From Nocardia cyriacigeorgica (GTDB lineage Bacteria > Actinomycetota > Actinomycetes > Mycobacteriales > Mycobacteriaceae), in NCBI RefSeq assembly GCF_029868385.1, contig NZ_JARWNX010000043.1, positions 239,461 through 303,460 on the forward strand: a stretch of DNA of 64,000 bases, written 5' to 3'. This document shows, piece by piece, positions 28,492 through 37,815 of this stretch. The translations under genes were made by a program, and so were the position numbers. Position 1 is the stretch's first letter. Each line of letters begins with the position of its first letter. The notes below the pieces were generated by a model that had not been told where the DNA came from, made no database searches, and worked only from the letters and a program-made list of their open reading frames with translations.

Positions 28492-29937
28492 TCAGGCCCG
28501 GTCGGCTGCTGATATCCGGTCGTCGTCCGAGGCGGCGGCTGGGGTCGAGCGGTTTGCTGGCAGCAGTGCGGCTATGAGGACAGCGCCGAGGGCGAGTACA
28601 ACGGCAGCGATCATGAGCGCGAAGGAAAAGCCCGCCGAATCGGCGGAACCGGCCGAGGCGCCATTGTGGTGTTCGGCCACGGTGACCAGAACGGCGATGC
28701 CGATTGCGCCACCGATCTGCTGCACCGAGCTGAACAACGCCGAGCCGAGTCCGGCGTTGTCCGTGGTGGTGCCGGTGACCGCGGCCACCGTCAGAGCCGG
28801 CAGGCTCAGCCCACATCCCAGGCTGGTGACGAGCATGCCCGGCAGCACACCCGTAGCGTATGGATCGCCCACCGCCACACCGGACAGCATCAGTAGCCCG
28901 GCCGCGCTGATCAGGAACGACAAGACCAGCGCCCACCGCATCTCGATCCTCGTGATCGCGTACGTGGAAAGGCGCATACCCACGAGAATTCCAGCGCCAT
29001 AGGGCAGATAGGCCAGGCCAGCCTCCAATGGCCCGTATCCGAGGACGGTCTGCAAGTGGATCATCAACAAGAAGGCCATGGCGAAAAAGGCCACTGAAAA
29101 CAGCAACGTCGCCGCGTTGGCGACCGAACGCGTCCGGTCGGCCAGGAACGCCATCGGCACCAAAGGCTGCGCCACCCTCGACTCCACCACGATGAATGCG
29201 GCGGCCAAGAGCGCAGCAAACAGCAGGGCCGCGATGACGGGGAGTCCGGCCCAGCTCGTTTCTCCGGCTCGGAGCAGGCCGTAGACCAGGGAGACCACGG
29301 CGCCGGTGCCCAGAACAGCGCCGGGTATATCCAGACGTGCTCGGGTGCGCGCACGACTTTCCGGGATCAAGCGAGGCAACAGCACGATCGCCACCGCCGC
29401 CACCGGCAGGTTGATGAGAAAGATCCAGCGCCAGGAGGTGAGGTCGGTCAGCACGCCGGAGATCACCAGGCCCGCGGTGCCGCCAAGAGCCGCGATCGCG
29501 CCCCAGATGGCCAGTGCCCGAGTGCGTTCCGCGGTGCCAGGGAACAGCAGAGTGATCAACGACAGCGCGGCCGGGCTCGCCATGGCCGCGCCGGTGCCCT
29601 GAACGAACCGTCCGAGCACGAGCTGCCATGGCTGTTGGGCGAACCCGCACGCCAGACTTGCCACACCGAACAGCGCCACCCCGAGCAGGAAGACACGGCG
29701 GCGGCCCAGCAGATCGGCCACGCGCCCGGCCAGCAACAACAATCCACCGAATGCGAGAAAGTAGGCGTTGACTACCCAGGCCAGCCCTGCGCCGGTGAAG
29801 CCCAGCTCGTCGCGGAGGCTGGGGAGAGCAACGCTGACCACATTGTCGTCGAGGACGAGCATGAACTGCACGAAGCACAGCACTACCAGCGCTGCCCGGC
29901 GTCGGCCGGGGACTACGGAAGCGACCATCGGTGTCAC
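28492..29937 (-). CDS. MFS drug exporter, 14-TM DHA2 type
   Basis: About 481 residues with some 14 hydrophobic spans. Motif A is seen in GRVADLLGRRRVFL; motif C-like glycines occur in GGTAGLVISGVL; motif B is RFVQGTGAAM. The layout is that of EmrB/QacA-type proton-driven multidrug or toxin exporters. Start chosen: GTG at 29937 with GGAG 8 nt upstream; ATG 29928 and TTG 29970 are alternatives. It is divergent from an AraC regulator (113-146 bp gap), which is the likely controller. Confidence 0.88.
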   Translation of the reverse strand: MTPMVASVVPGRRRAALVVLCFVQFMLVLDDNVVSVALPSLRDELGFTGAGLAWVVNAYFLAFGGLLLLAGRVADLLGRRRVFLLGVALFGVASLACGFAQQPWQLVLGRFVQGTGAAMASPAALSLITLLFPGTAERTRALAIWGAIAALGGTAGLVISGVLTDLTSWRWIFLINLPVAAVAIVLLPRLIPESRARTRARLDIPGAVLGTGAVVSLVYGLLRAGETSWAGLPVIAALLFAALLAAAFIVVESRVAQPLVPMAFLADRTRSVANAATLLFSVAFFAMAFLLMIHLQTVLGYGPLEAGLAYLPYGAGILVGMRLSTYAITRIEMRWALVLSFLISAAGLLMLSGVAVGDPYATGVLPGMLVTSLGCGLSLPALTVAAVTGTTTDNAGLGSALFSSVQQIGGAIGIAVLVTVAEHHNGASAGSADSAGFSFALMIAAVVLALGAVLIAALLPANRSTPAAASDDDRISAADRA

Positions 29938-30083
29938 GGCAGACGCTCCGGCATCGAGGGAGTACGCCAACCATTATGAGTCACAAGATTTTTCAGCACT
30001 CAACGACGCTATGTGCCTCTCGAAGCTGGCCACAATACGTGGTGAGGCCCAATGATGTCGCGTTGAGGACATAGGCTGGCGGC

Positions 30084-30878
30084 ATGCTGGAACCCGCCGA
30101 TTGGTCCGATCTGTCCGGTGCGGGAGTGATCATCGTCGGCCAATTCCCGTTGACGTCGGGGGAATGGATCCCCGCCCACAGTCATACCCACCATCAGTTG
30201 GCGTGGACGCGTCGCGGAGTCCTCAGCATCGCTGTCGCCGACGCGTACTGGGTACTGCCGCCGACCCGGGCCTTGTGGTTACCGGCGGGGGTAGTACACC
30301 GAACCGGCGCCACCCGCGAGGCGATGTTGTGCAGCCTCTACCTCGATCCGGCAGCATGCTCCCTGGACTGGTCCGAGCCCACCGCGGTAGGTGTCGGCGC
30401 GCTGCTGGCCCAACTGATCACCTATCTCGCCCGCCACGATCTGGCCGAAGGCGCACGGCAGCGGGCCGAGGCTGTCGTGCTGGACCTGCTGCACCCCGTA
30501 CCGACCCTACCGATCGACGTTCCACACCCCGTCGACGAACGGGTCCGCGCGGTGGCCGACGCGCTGCTCGCCGACCCCGCCGACCCCCGCGGCCTCGAAG
30601 CGCACGCACACGACATAGGAGTGAGTCGACGAACACTGACCAGGCTGTTCGTCCGCGATACCGGTATGAGCTTCGACCGTTGGCGCACCCATATGCGGCT
30701 GCGCGCGGCCCTGCCTCTGCTCGCCGAAGGTCGTACCGTATCCCAGGCCGCCCACGCCGTGGGATACACGACTGCGAGCGCGTTCCTCGCGGCGTTCCGC
30801 CGGACGGTTGGGACCTCACCCGGACGCTACCTCCACGCAGACGCCGGGCTCGACCCGCGAATCGAAATGGGCCAATAG
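30084..30878 (+). CDS. AraC-family regulator with N-terminal cupin
   Basis: 264 residues. The N-terminal cupin has HSHTHHQLAWTRRGVLSI with its histidine cluster. The C-terminal AraC domain shows DIGVSRRTLTRLFVRDTGMS and VGYTTASAFLAAFRRTVG. Proteins of this shape bind a small ligand in the cupin and act on a neighbouring transporter or enzyme gene. The divergent MFS exporter is the obvious target. No ribosome site is seen at the ATG. Confidence 0.88.
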   Translation: MLEPADWSDLSGAGVIIVGQFPLTSGEWIPAHSHTHHQLAWTRRGVLSIAVADAYWVLPPTRALWLPAGVVHRTGATREAMLCSLYLDPAACSLDWSEPTAVGVGALLAQLITYLARHDLAEGARQRAEAVVLDLLHPVPTLPIDVPHPVDERVRAVADALLADPADPRGLEAHAHDIGVSRRTLTRLFVRDTGMSFDRWRTHMRLRAALPLLAEGRTVSQAAHAVGYTTASAFLAAFRRTVGTSPGRYLHADAGLDPRIEMGQ

Positions 30879-31307
30879 AAGTGCACTCACGTTCACGGCG
30901 GCCCCCACTGTCCGTGAATTCTGGGCCGACAGCACGACAACCTGAATTGTGAGGCGTACCGGACGTGCGTGGGGCGTCTACGGCACGACGACAGGCGGCT
31001 CGCGTCTTCTCATCCAGTTCCACAACCCGCACGGTCCCGTTCGATGCAAGAACAGTATCGAGGGCAAACGCGTGATCGCCGATCTCTTCGAGGAACGCTT
31101 ACAGGTAACCGACTCGATCGTCCTCACCGTCGAGTTTGGCGTCCTGCCCCCGCGCTTGGTCCATGCCCTGCACGCGGCACCGCGGCGCCACAGTCCTGAA
31201 CTCCGACCGGCGAACGCCTCGTCCATGCGTGAGTTGATGCCTGGGGCACTCTCGACATCGATCTGGCTGTAGAAGCTTCTCACACCGGCTGTGGCCCGAG
31301 ACGTATG
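30879..31307. other. 429-bp stretch without a recognisable gene
   Basis: Short open frames exist on both strands, the best being 30949-31272 on the plus strand, but they lack a ribosome site, family resemblance and consistent codon usage. This is the left edge of the patchy 31-39 kb segment and probably contains decayed sequence. Confidence 0.6.
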
Positions 31308-31628
31308 TCAGACGGGCGCGATGCCGACGTGCTGCGCCAGCTGCCCCAGTTCACCGGTAGCGAGGTCGCGCCTCGCCTCTCGCAGCATCGCCCCGGCGAG
31401 TTCCCGCACCGGAGCGGTTACACGGTCGGTGGACCAGAGCAGTCCGTAGCGAATGGGCGGGGCGCCGAGTAGCGGCACGTACGCGACGTCGGGGCGGGTG
31501 TGGCAATCCCGAATCTGGTTGGCGACGATCGTGACGCCTTTGCCTTCGCCGATGATGCACAGAGCTTCGGGAAAATGCATCGTCGTATTCGCGATGGAGT
31601 TCGCTTCCGAACAGACCTCGCAGCGCAT
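31308..31628 (-). pseudogene. Chimeric remnant: LysR substrate-domain piece joined to an XRE-TPR C-terminus
   Basis: About 106 residues without a start region. The first part (HFPEALCIIGEGKGVTIV to PIRYGLLWS, 31431-31628) reads like the distal ligand-binding half of a LysR regulator. The final 40 residues (31308-31430), including REARRDLATGELGQLAQHVG, match the C-terminal end of the XRE-TPR regulator at 33647-35128, where the same stretch is IKAGRDLVTGDLGKLASRVG. No DNA-binding domain remains. I read it as two gene fragments fused by deletion. Confidence 0.55.
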
Positions 31629-32198
31629 CACCCGAAGCCTCGACCGACTCGGCTCACCTCCGCACCCCCGAGACGCACAGACTTTTCGACGGCACATCAC
31701 AACGCCCCGGCCAGTGAGGCGAGGACTGCCGAGGGGTAGTCGGCGAGCTTTGCCGGCCCGGCGGAAGCATCGGGTCCAGTTGGCGGCAGCGGCGTCGCGC
31801 TCGGTGCCGCCCTTCCAGATCTTGGTGGCTTGCCGCGATACGGCCGACGGAGCGACATCGCTGACGTGCGGTTTCATGATCGGCGGGAGCACGGGCGCCG
31901 AAGCCGCTGAACTGCGGAAACGCCGTCGCAGATTTGTGCCCTCGGCAGGACACACAAACATGGGCAACCGGAAAACGCCTGGTCATCGCGGATTCTTACA
32001 CGATCTAGCGATCCCCATTCGTCGGTGCCGACCTTATCGCGTTCCCATCTTCGTTGTGCCCACGGCGGGCGTATCGAAGGTGGGATCGGGCCTGGCCTCG
32101 TTTCGGTGATTCTGATCAGCTGAGTGATCGGGATCGGCCCGACACCCGCCCGCCGCGAGGTCTGACGAGGTGTCAGTGGTCGGAACTAGCATCGGACT
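31629..32198. other. 570-bp stretch without an intact gene
   Basis: Open frames on both strands run through this stretch but none shows a recognisable domain or ribosome site, and codon use is irregular. It lies between a regulator remnant and an HNH nuclease gene and is best read as decayed or recombined DNA. Confidence 0.55.
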
Positions 32199-32834
32199 GT
32201 GTCGTCAACGCGCCCGCATATTCCCAGTGAGCTTCGCCGTGAGGTGTTGGTTGAGGCAGGACATCGTTGCGCCATACCAACTTGTCGCCAGTACCCCGTC
32301 GAGGTCGATCACATCGTCGACTGGGCAAAGACACGACGTCACGAGTTCGACAACCTCATCGCGCTGTGCCCGACTTGTCACGCGCGCAAGACACACGGCG
32401 AGATCGATGTCCTGGCGATGAAGCAGTACAAGGCCAACCTCGGGGTGATGACACGTCGTTACAGCGACTTGGAGCTGCGGCTACTACGGTGGCTATTCGA
32501 GTACGCGCCGGGTCGGGATCGACCTCTGATATCCGACGGAATGACCTGGGCGGTAGGTGATCTCGTTGCAGATGGGATGATCGCACTACGAAAGGACGCA
32601 TGGCTTCTGCCGTCTGGGCGACGAGATGGCCCGAAACCCATTCGGCTACACGAAGAACAGCTCCAAGGACGTCCAGCCCGGTTCGCATCTTTGACACCGA
32701 AGGGCCTTGAGCTCGTGGAGCGGTGGTTCGGCGGCAAACCGGTCGATCTTGTTGCGTTTGAGGGTTTCCAGCACAGCCTGGACAACGACCCAGAGCTGCG
32801 CCGAACACTTGGCGTAGGAGATTGTGATACTTAG
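32199..32834 (+). CDS. HNH endonuclease domain protein
   Basis: 211 residues from a GTG. The N-terminal 65 residues are a zinc-type HNH domain: HRCAIPTCRQYPVEVDHIVD, then FDNLIALCPTCHARKTHGE, giving two Cys pairs plus the catalytic His region. The C-terminal 130 residues look like a winged-helix or TPR-poor linker domain of unknown role. Third-position GC is visibly lower than in the metabolic genes around the segment, suggesting transfer. It could be a restriction, defence or mobile-element nuclease; no methylase or integrase is adjacent. Confidence 0.85.
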   Translation: MSSTRPHIPSELRREVLVEAGHRCAIPTCRQYPVEVDHIVDWAKTRRHEFDNLIALCPTCHARKTHGEIDVLAMKQYKANLGVMTRRYSDLELRLLRWLFEYAPGRDRPLISDGMTWAVGDLVADGMIALRKDAWLLPSGRRDGPKPIRLHEEQLQGRPARFASLTPKGLELVERWFGGKPVDLVAFEGFQHSLDNDPELRRTLGVGDCDT

Positions 32835-32887
32835 ATAGTCGGCTCCGGCCGCCGCGCGGGGAGGGGCAGCATAGCCGTAGACATGTA

Positions 32888-32916
32888 GTTCAGGGGCCAC
32901 AGGGTTTACCCTGAAC
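32888..32916. repeat. Nested inverted repeat downstream of the HNH gene
   Basis: GTTCAGGG (32888-32895) pairs with CCCTGAAC (32909-32916). Inside it CAGGG-TTTA-CCCTG (32900-32913) forms an alternative hairpin. The position between the HNH gene and the convergent flavoprotein gene suits a terminator, but two mutually exclusive structures are possible. Confidence 0.4.
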
Positions 32917-33113
32917 CGCATGAATCTGGAAGCCCCTGGGGCGTTGAACGCTTGTTCATCAAGTGGCGAACCCAATCCCTCGCTATATTGGCAGCGTCCT
33001 TCGGGCCCGGCAGCGTTCTGCTGCGGCAGTTCGAGACCGAAACTCAGCTCAGGCGTGGGGACTTCGGGCCGACTATACAACGATGGGAGGCTGTAGGGCG
33101 TGGTGGGACTGAG

Positions 33114-33608
33114 TCAGTCGAGGCTTTTCAGGGCTGCGGCCCAGGGCACCGGTTCGCCTTCGTTGACCCGGATGAAGCGCACGCCCCAGTCGGTGAGGTT
33201 GGACAGTGCGGCAGCGACTGGCGGGAACTGGAATTGGGCTGCTCGTCCGTGCGGAACCGCTACGACTGGTAGCCCGGCTCCGACCGTTTCGACAAGCAGC
33301 GCCAGCGGCAATGTATCACCAATCCCCGCAGCCCATTTCGCCATAGAACTTGTCGTCAGCGGCGCGGCGAGGACCGCGTCGGGTGGCGGAAGCAGGTCTT
33401 TGGTGCCTGGGACCTTGAACTCCGACCGGACGGGGTATCCGGTCTGTGCCGCGAGTGCTTCGGCGTCGATGAATCGGGCGCCGTTGGGGGAGGCCAGAAC
33501 ACACACTTCCCAACCGTCTGCCTGTGCGAGGGTCACCAGTTCCCCGACGTCCCCGGCCCCACCGGCTCCTGTCACGATCGCGTACAGAACTCTTGTGCGC
33601 TCACCCAT
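33114..33608 (-). CDS. Small flavoprotein (phosphopantothenoylcysteine decarboxylase-like, HFCD fold)
   Basis: 164 residues. The start RVLYAIVTGAGGAGDVGELV replaces the nucleotide-type loop of the family; DAVLAAPLTTSSMAKWAAGI is the FMN-binding PxMNxxMW-like region, here degenerate. Related proteins decarboxylate a cysteine, either in coenzyme A synthesis or in peptide tailoring. As the main CoaBC enzyme is fused and much longer, this one is accessory. The ATG at 33608 has GGGG 3-6 nt upstream. It is 38 bp downstream of the XRE-TPR gene in the same direction, so probably one operon. Confidence 0.8.
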   Translation of the reverse strand: MGERTRVLYAIVTGAGGAGDVGELVTLAQADGWEVCVLASPNGARFIDAEALAAQTGYPVRSEFKVPGTKDLLPPPDAVLAAPLTTSSMAKWAAGIGDTLPLALLVETVGAGLPVVAVPHGRAAQFQFPPVAAALSNLTDWGVRFIRVNEGEPVPWAAALKSLD

Positions 33609-33646
33609 GTCCCCATCATGGCAGGCGATGGGTGATGCGTCTTCGC

Positions 33647-35128
33647 CTACAGCGCCACAGCACCGACCCGGGAAGCGAGTTTGCCGAGGTCTCCAGTGAC
33701 GAGGTCGCGTCCGGCTTTGATCATCATGTGGCCCACCAGTTCCTGCACCGTGTCCATGTTGCGGACCTGTTGAGGCGCGATGCGCTCTGCCCGTAGCAGC
33801 GCGTCCAGGGACATGGTGTGGTCGTCGCGGGCTGCGGCGGCACGCCCCACCTCTACGAAGTACTGGGCGGCGCGGCCGACGGTCGGCAGCGAACGAGGGT
33901 CGAGGCAATGGGCGAGATCGAGCACTCGTTCCGGGGAGCCTTCTTCCATGGCCACGGTCATGTTCCACAACGCCACGTTGGCCGAGCCGAAGGAGACGTT
34001 GCCGACGATCGTGGTGGGATCGTCGATGGTCCCGCGGTCGAGCTGAGCCGCGTACTCGGCCGCCTGGGCGAGATGATCGTGGGGGCTGGCGCCCATGGTG
34101 GCGGTGACCAAAGAGGCTTGGAGGTGGAGCATTCCGACCGTTTGTATCTCGGGGGCGGTGGTTGCGTCGGGTCCGACCTGGGCAGCGGTGTGTACGGCGC
34201 AGTCCAGGGCAGCCTTGAGGGACTCGGGTCGGGCGAGGAGTACCTGGCTGCGCACGTAAGCGCCCGAGGCGATGCCTTGGCGGCTGTCGATCCGTTTGGC
34301 AGCGGATTCAGCTGCTTGCGCGGCTGACCAGGCGACGGCGAAGTAGCCGCGTGCGCGCAGGGCCACTGAAGTCTCGGAAGCGACCTGGGCCAACGCATCC
34401 CACGCGGCGCGGCGGTCTCGGGGCTTTCCGCTGTGGGCTTGGCGGTACAGATCGGTGATCGCCGGAGCCAGCAGGGGACCGAGTTTCGTGTATTCACAGG
34501 CCATTTGGAGTCGTGTGATGCGTCGGGCGAGCGCGACGAGTTCGCCGATCTCGCGGACTGGCTGATCGCTTCCGATGTTGCCTGCTGCCCAGAATGCTGT
34601 TTCGATGGCGGGCACCGAGGCGTCGAAGTCGTCGGTGGCCGGGCTGCTGCTGGGGAGGATGTCCTCGGTGGTGGCCGAGGCGACGGCCGCTGCCGCGAGG
34701 ACGAGCAGCTGTCGACGGTCGACCTCTGTTGCCGCGTTCTGTCGGGGGAGTCGGAACCACAGCAGTTCCTCGGGGATGTGCAGAGCTGTTGCCCATTGGA
34801 CCAGCTTGGACATCTTTTCGGGAGCTTCGCGGGGCTCGATCCGGCTCAGGGTCGCCTGGGACATGTCGAGCCAGTTCGCGACGTCGAGTTGGGTGATCGG
34901 GGACTTGTGCATGGGGTGGGTGCGGAAGGCGAAGATCACCCGGCCCATGTGCCAGGAGGCCAAGGCGTCGCGCATGTGATCGCTGGCCCAGAACTCGGCG
35001 GGCATCACCGGTGCGCCGACAGCGGGCTCTACTCGCGCGCAACTACTGCACGCCGTGCCGGTGTTGAATCGGGACAACCGAGTCCCGCACATCGGGCATT
35101 CGCGCGTGTTCTCGGCTATCCGCATCAT
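33647..35128 (-). CDS. XRE-type regulator with N-terminal zinc ribbon and C-terminal TPR-like repeats
   Basis: 493 residues. Cys11, Cys14, Cys27 and Cys30 (CPMCG ... CSSC) form a small zinc ribbon. Residues about 55-120 hold an XRE helix-turn-helix (ITQLDVANWLDMSQATLSRI). The remaining 350 residues are alpha-helical with TPR-like repeats, as in peptide-sensing regulators. I chose the ATG at 35128 because a longer frame to 35389 would read through the inverted repeat at 35200-35216. It is divergent from the adenylate-kinase-like/radical SAM operon and is its likely regulator. Confidence 0.85.
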   Translation of the reverse strand: MMRIAENTRECPMCGTRLSRFNTGTACSSCARVEPAVGAPVMPAEFWASDHMRDALASWHMGRVIFAFRTHPMHKSPITQLDVANWLDMSQATLSRIEPREAPEKMSKLVQWATALHIPEELLWFRLPRQNAATEVDRRQLLVLAAAAVASATTEDILPSSSPATDDFDASVPAIETAFWAAGNIGSDQPVREIGELVALARRITRLQMACEYTKLGPLLAPAITDLYRQAHSGKPRDRRAAWDALAQVASETSVALRARGYFAVAWSAAQAAESAAKRIDSRQGIASGAYVRSQVLLARPESLKAALDCAVHTAAQVGPDATTAPEIQTVGMLHLQASLVTATMGASPHDHLAQAAEYAAQLDRGTIDDPTTIVGNVSFGSANVALWNMTVAMEEGSPERVLDLAHCLDPRSLPTVGRAAQYFVEVGRAAAARDDHTMSLDALLRAERIAPQQVRNMDTVQELVGHMMIKAGRDLVTGDLGKLASRVGAVAL

Positions 35129-35199
35129 CCGCCCCGCTTCCGCGATCATGGCCGTCCCCAACGGTTTTTCCGACGGTACCACCAGCTCTACCCAGCCCA

Positions 35200-35216
35200 T
35201 ATGCACCTTCTGCATA
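35200..35216. promoter_or_regulatory. Inverted repeat in the divergent promoter of the radical SAM locus
   Basis: TATGCA-CCTTC-TGCATA is a perfect 6-bp dyad with a 5-nt spacer. It lies 72 bp before the XRE-TPR start and 97 bp before the opposing operon. Size and position fit an operator for the XRE dimer. Confidence 0.55.
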
Positions 35217-35312
35217 CGCCGGAATTCCCGAGACTCGTTGTGTGTATAGCCAATTCGTGCTCGACGCGGCGATCGTCGGTGTGTCCGATAGCAATCCTGC
35301 GGAAGGGGCGAC

Positions 35313-35999
35313 ATGGCGCTATCACTGTTGGTGCCGATCCTCGGGCCACCGGCGTCCGGAAAGACAACGCTCACGCTGGCGCTGGGCAAGAATCTCGACC
35401 GGCACGTGTTCAGACTGCGCGAACACGTGCCGCCCGAGGTGGTCAGGCAGACCGCCAGTCACGGTCCGCGAGACCTCGGCTGGATCGACGATGACGTCGT
35501 CAATCTGGCGGTGCGTCGGTACCTGAGCACCGTGGCCACCGACTCCCGGAACCACACGGTGCTCCTGGACAACTATCCCGGCACCGGCCAGCAGGTCGAA
35601 GCGCTGCTCGAGATAACGCGGGCGCTCGCACCGGGCTGTGCCGTCGAGCCGGTCGAGCTCGTGCTCGACGCGCCGGCCAGACGCAAGAGGGCGCGAGCAC
35701 GTCGCGTCTGCCACCGATGTGAGCGCGATCCGGCCGCCGATCCGCGCCTGCCCGCGACCGCATCGACGTTCGGTGGATGGACCTGTGGGAACTGTGGCTC
35801 ACTGCTGCACCCGCGGCGAGGCGACGCTCCGTCACTGTTCGCCGCCCGCACCCGACGCCACGACGACACGGTCGAGGACGTGCGTACCGCGTTCGACCGT
35901 GCGGGCATCCCCACCAACTCCGTCGACGCCGCCGACGACGCCGCGACCCTCGCACGAATCGTCGAGCCCCTGCTCATAGTGAGGAGCACCACCGCATGA
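35313..35999 (+). CDS. Adenylate-kinase-like P-loop protein with zinc-type lid
   Basis: 228 residues. Walker A GPPASGKT (11-18). VLLDNYPGTGQQVEAL (83-98) is the counterpart of the adenylate-kinase LDGFPRT-Q motif. Cys133, Cys136, Cys158 and Cys161 sit where Gram-positive adenylate kinases carry the zinc-binding lid. The ends differ from housekeeping Adk, so it is probably a divergent nucleoside-monophosphate-type kinase with another phosphate acceptor. GGAAGGGG precedes the ATG. Its TGA overlaps the ATG of the radical SAM gene (ATGA), giving translational coupling. Confidence 0.82.
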   Translation: MALSLLVPILGPPASGKTTLTLALGKNLDRHVFRLREHVPPEVVRQTASHGPRDLGWIDDDVVNLAVRRYLSTVATDSRNHTVLLDNYPGTGQQVEALLEITRALAPGCAVEPVELVLDAPARRKRARARRVCHRCERDPAADPRLPATASTFGGWTCGNCGSLLHPRRGDAPSLFAARTRRHDDTVEDVRTAFDRAGIPTNSVDAADDAATLARIVEPLLIVRSTTA

Positions 36000-37141
36000 C
36001 CAGCACAACCCCTCTTGGACTCCCGACTTTCCGGCCCGACACCTACGGCCACGCCCGGATGCCACGCAACGCCGGACAGCGCGAACCACACCGTGTCGAC
36101 AAGGTCGCCTACGGCCGGTTCCGCAACGTCTACCTTTACATCACCGAGGCGTGCCAGTTGCGGTGCGAGCACTGCTACATGGGCGAACGGCTCGAGCGGG
36201 CGTTGAAGATGACCCCGCAGCAGATCGTCGACACCCTCGCCACCTGGCGGCAACTCGGCGGCGACAAGCTCACCATTCTCGGCGGTGAGCCGACCCTGCA
36301 CCCCTGGTACATCGACGCCATCCGGGCGGCCAGGACCATCGGCTACGGCCACGTCATCACCACCACCAACGCCCAGGCCATCGCCCGCAAGAAGTTCGCC
36401 CGGCTCACCCCCGAGGACTTCGCCTACGTCCAGGTCAGCATGGACGGCGGCAGCGCAGCCACCCACGACACGGTCCGCGGTGAGGGCACCTTCGACCAGG
36501 CGATGCAGACCAGCGCCGAACTGTGCGAGCGCGGGTTCGACACTCGCATCATCTGCACGGTCCACAAAGCCAACGAGGGTGATGTCCTGCGCCTGCTCGA
36601 CATCGCCGACGGCATCGGCGCGAGCCTGGTCAAGTTCCACGTGTTCTCCACCATCGGCACCGGCCACGGCAACGCCGACATGGCGATGAATCCCCTGGAG
36701 TGGGTGAACTTCTGCGCCAGGCTCGAACTGGTTGCGCCGGAACACAAGTCACGGGTGTGGTTCCAGCCCACCTACGCCCGCCGCGACCAGATGGACCGCT
36801 ACGCCGGAGAGGGCTACCAGGGCTGCATCGGCCGCACCCTCGACCGGATCTCGATCTTCCCCGACGGCCGCTGCTACGTGTGCAGCTACCTCTTCGATAC
36901 CGACACCTACTACGCCAAGATGCGCGACGGCCAGGTGCTGCTCAACCGCGACAGCGAGGTCAACGAGTTCGATCTGTTCACCAAACCTCTCGTCGGCAGC
37001 GCCTGCGGCGGCTGCAAGGAATCGGCGTGCATGGGCGGCTGCCCGGCCGAGGAACTGGTCATGGGGTCTTCGTCGTGCTCGGCCTACCCCGACATCGTGC
37101 CGGTCTGCCGACTGTGGAAATCCAGCGCGAAACCCGAATAG
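35996..37141 (+). CDS. Radical SAM/SPASM-domain protein
   Basis: 381 residues. The radical SAM cluster motif is C-x3-C-x2-C at Cys53, Cys57, Cys60 (EACQLRCEHC), followed by LTILGGEPTLHP, the GGE motif that binds S-adenosylmethionine. The C-terminus has nine cysteines (277, 293, 296, 337, 340, 345, 349, 361, 371), a SPASM region able to hold two auxiliary Fe-S clusters. SPASM enzymes mostly modify ribosomal peptides or act as anaerobic sulfatase-maturing enzymes. Coupled to the kinase gene by ATGA and followed 9 bp later by the cupin gene. Substrate unknown. Confidence 0.9.
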   Translation: MTSTTPLGLPTFRPDTYGHARMPRNAGQREPHRVDKVAYGRFRNVYLYITEACQLRCEHCYMGERLERALKMTPQQIVDTLATWRQLGGDKLTILGGEPTLHPWYIDAIRAARTIGYGHVITTTNAQAIARKKFARLTPEDFAYVQVSMDGGSAATHDTVRGEGTFDQAMQTSAELCERGFDTRIICTVHKANEGDVLRLLDIADGIGASLVKFHVFSTIGTGHGNADMAMNPLEWVNFCARLELVAPEHKSRVWFQPTYARRDQMDRYAGEGYQGCIGRTLDRISIFPDGRCYVCSYLFDTDTYYAKMRDGQVLLNRDSEVNEFDLFTKPLVGSACGGCKESACMGGCPAEELVMGSSSCSAYPDIVPVCRLWKSSAKPE

Positions 37142-37150
37142 GAGACCTCA

Positions 37151-37804
37151 ATGCACACCATGGAAACCGTCATCGAACCGCTGCGCTGCCTCGATTGGAA
37201 CGACGTGGAGGCCGTCGAGTTGGCTACCCGCAAGTCCTTCGAACTGCTCGCAGCCCAGAAGTACCTGCTGCGGCGCGAATTGACTACGCTGCCCGACAAC
37301 CCCGATCTCGCCGCACTGTGCGAGCACTACGACATTCTCGACAAGATCGTCCTGCACGACGACCTCGAATCCGGGATCCGGTTGCGCCTGCACATCTTCG
37401 GGCCCGGCTACCACGATCGCCCGCACAACCACCGCTGGACCTACGCCAGCCGCATCCTGCGTGGCGAATACCGGCACCGGCTCTACGGCGACGTCGAACT
37501 CGGTACCGAGATCGACGTTTCGAGCCTGCGCGCGGTGCACGTGCGCCAGGAACGGGTCGGGGCCAGTTACGCGCTGCACCACAGCGCTGTTCACGCCGTG
37601 GTCGCCGAACCCGGCACCGTGTCGCTGGTGCTGCGCGGCCCTGCCATCAAGGACCGGTTCCTGGTCATGGACGCCAAGAACGGCGAGTCCTGGTGGCAAT
37701 ACGGGGCCATGAAGGAATCCCTCGAAGACGCTGCGGAGAAACGTATGTCCCCGCAGCGCCTCGAGGAACTGATCGCCTCGCTCGATGAGTGGCAGCTCAT
37801 CTGA
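37151..37804 (+). CDS. Cupin-fold protein of the radical SAM operon
   Basis: 217 residues, family not recognised by name. The centre has a cupin-1 type metal motif: LHIFGPGYHDRPHNHRW, followed by a glycine-turn strand and AVHAVVAEPGTVSLVLRGPA. The Nterminal 70 residues are helical. GGAG 6 nt before the ATG and a 9-bp gap to the radical SAM stop make it the third gene of the operon. It could be a metal-dependent dioxygenase or isomerase acting on the same product, or a binding protein. A strong hairpin follows. Confidence 0.75.
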   Translation: MHTMETVIEPLRCLDWNDVEAVELATRKSFELLAAQKYLLRRELTTLPDNPDLAALCEHYDILDKIVLHDDLESGIRLRLHIFGPGYHDRPHNHRWTYASRILRGEYRHRLYGDVELGTEIDVSSLRAVHVRQERVGASYALHHSAVHAVVAEPGTVSLVLRGPAIKDRFLVMDAKNGESWWQYGAMKESLEDAAEKRMSPQRLEELIASLDEWQLI

Positions 37805-37815
37805 CGAGGTCAAGC

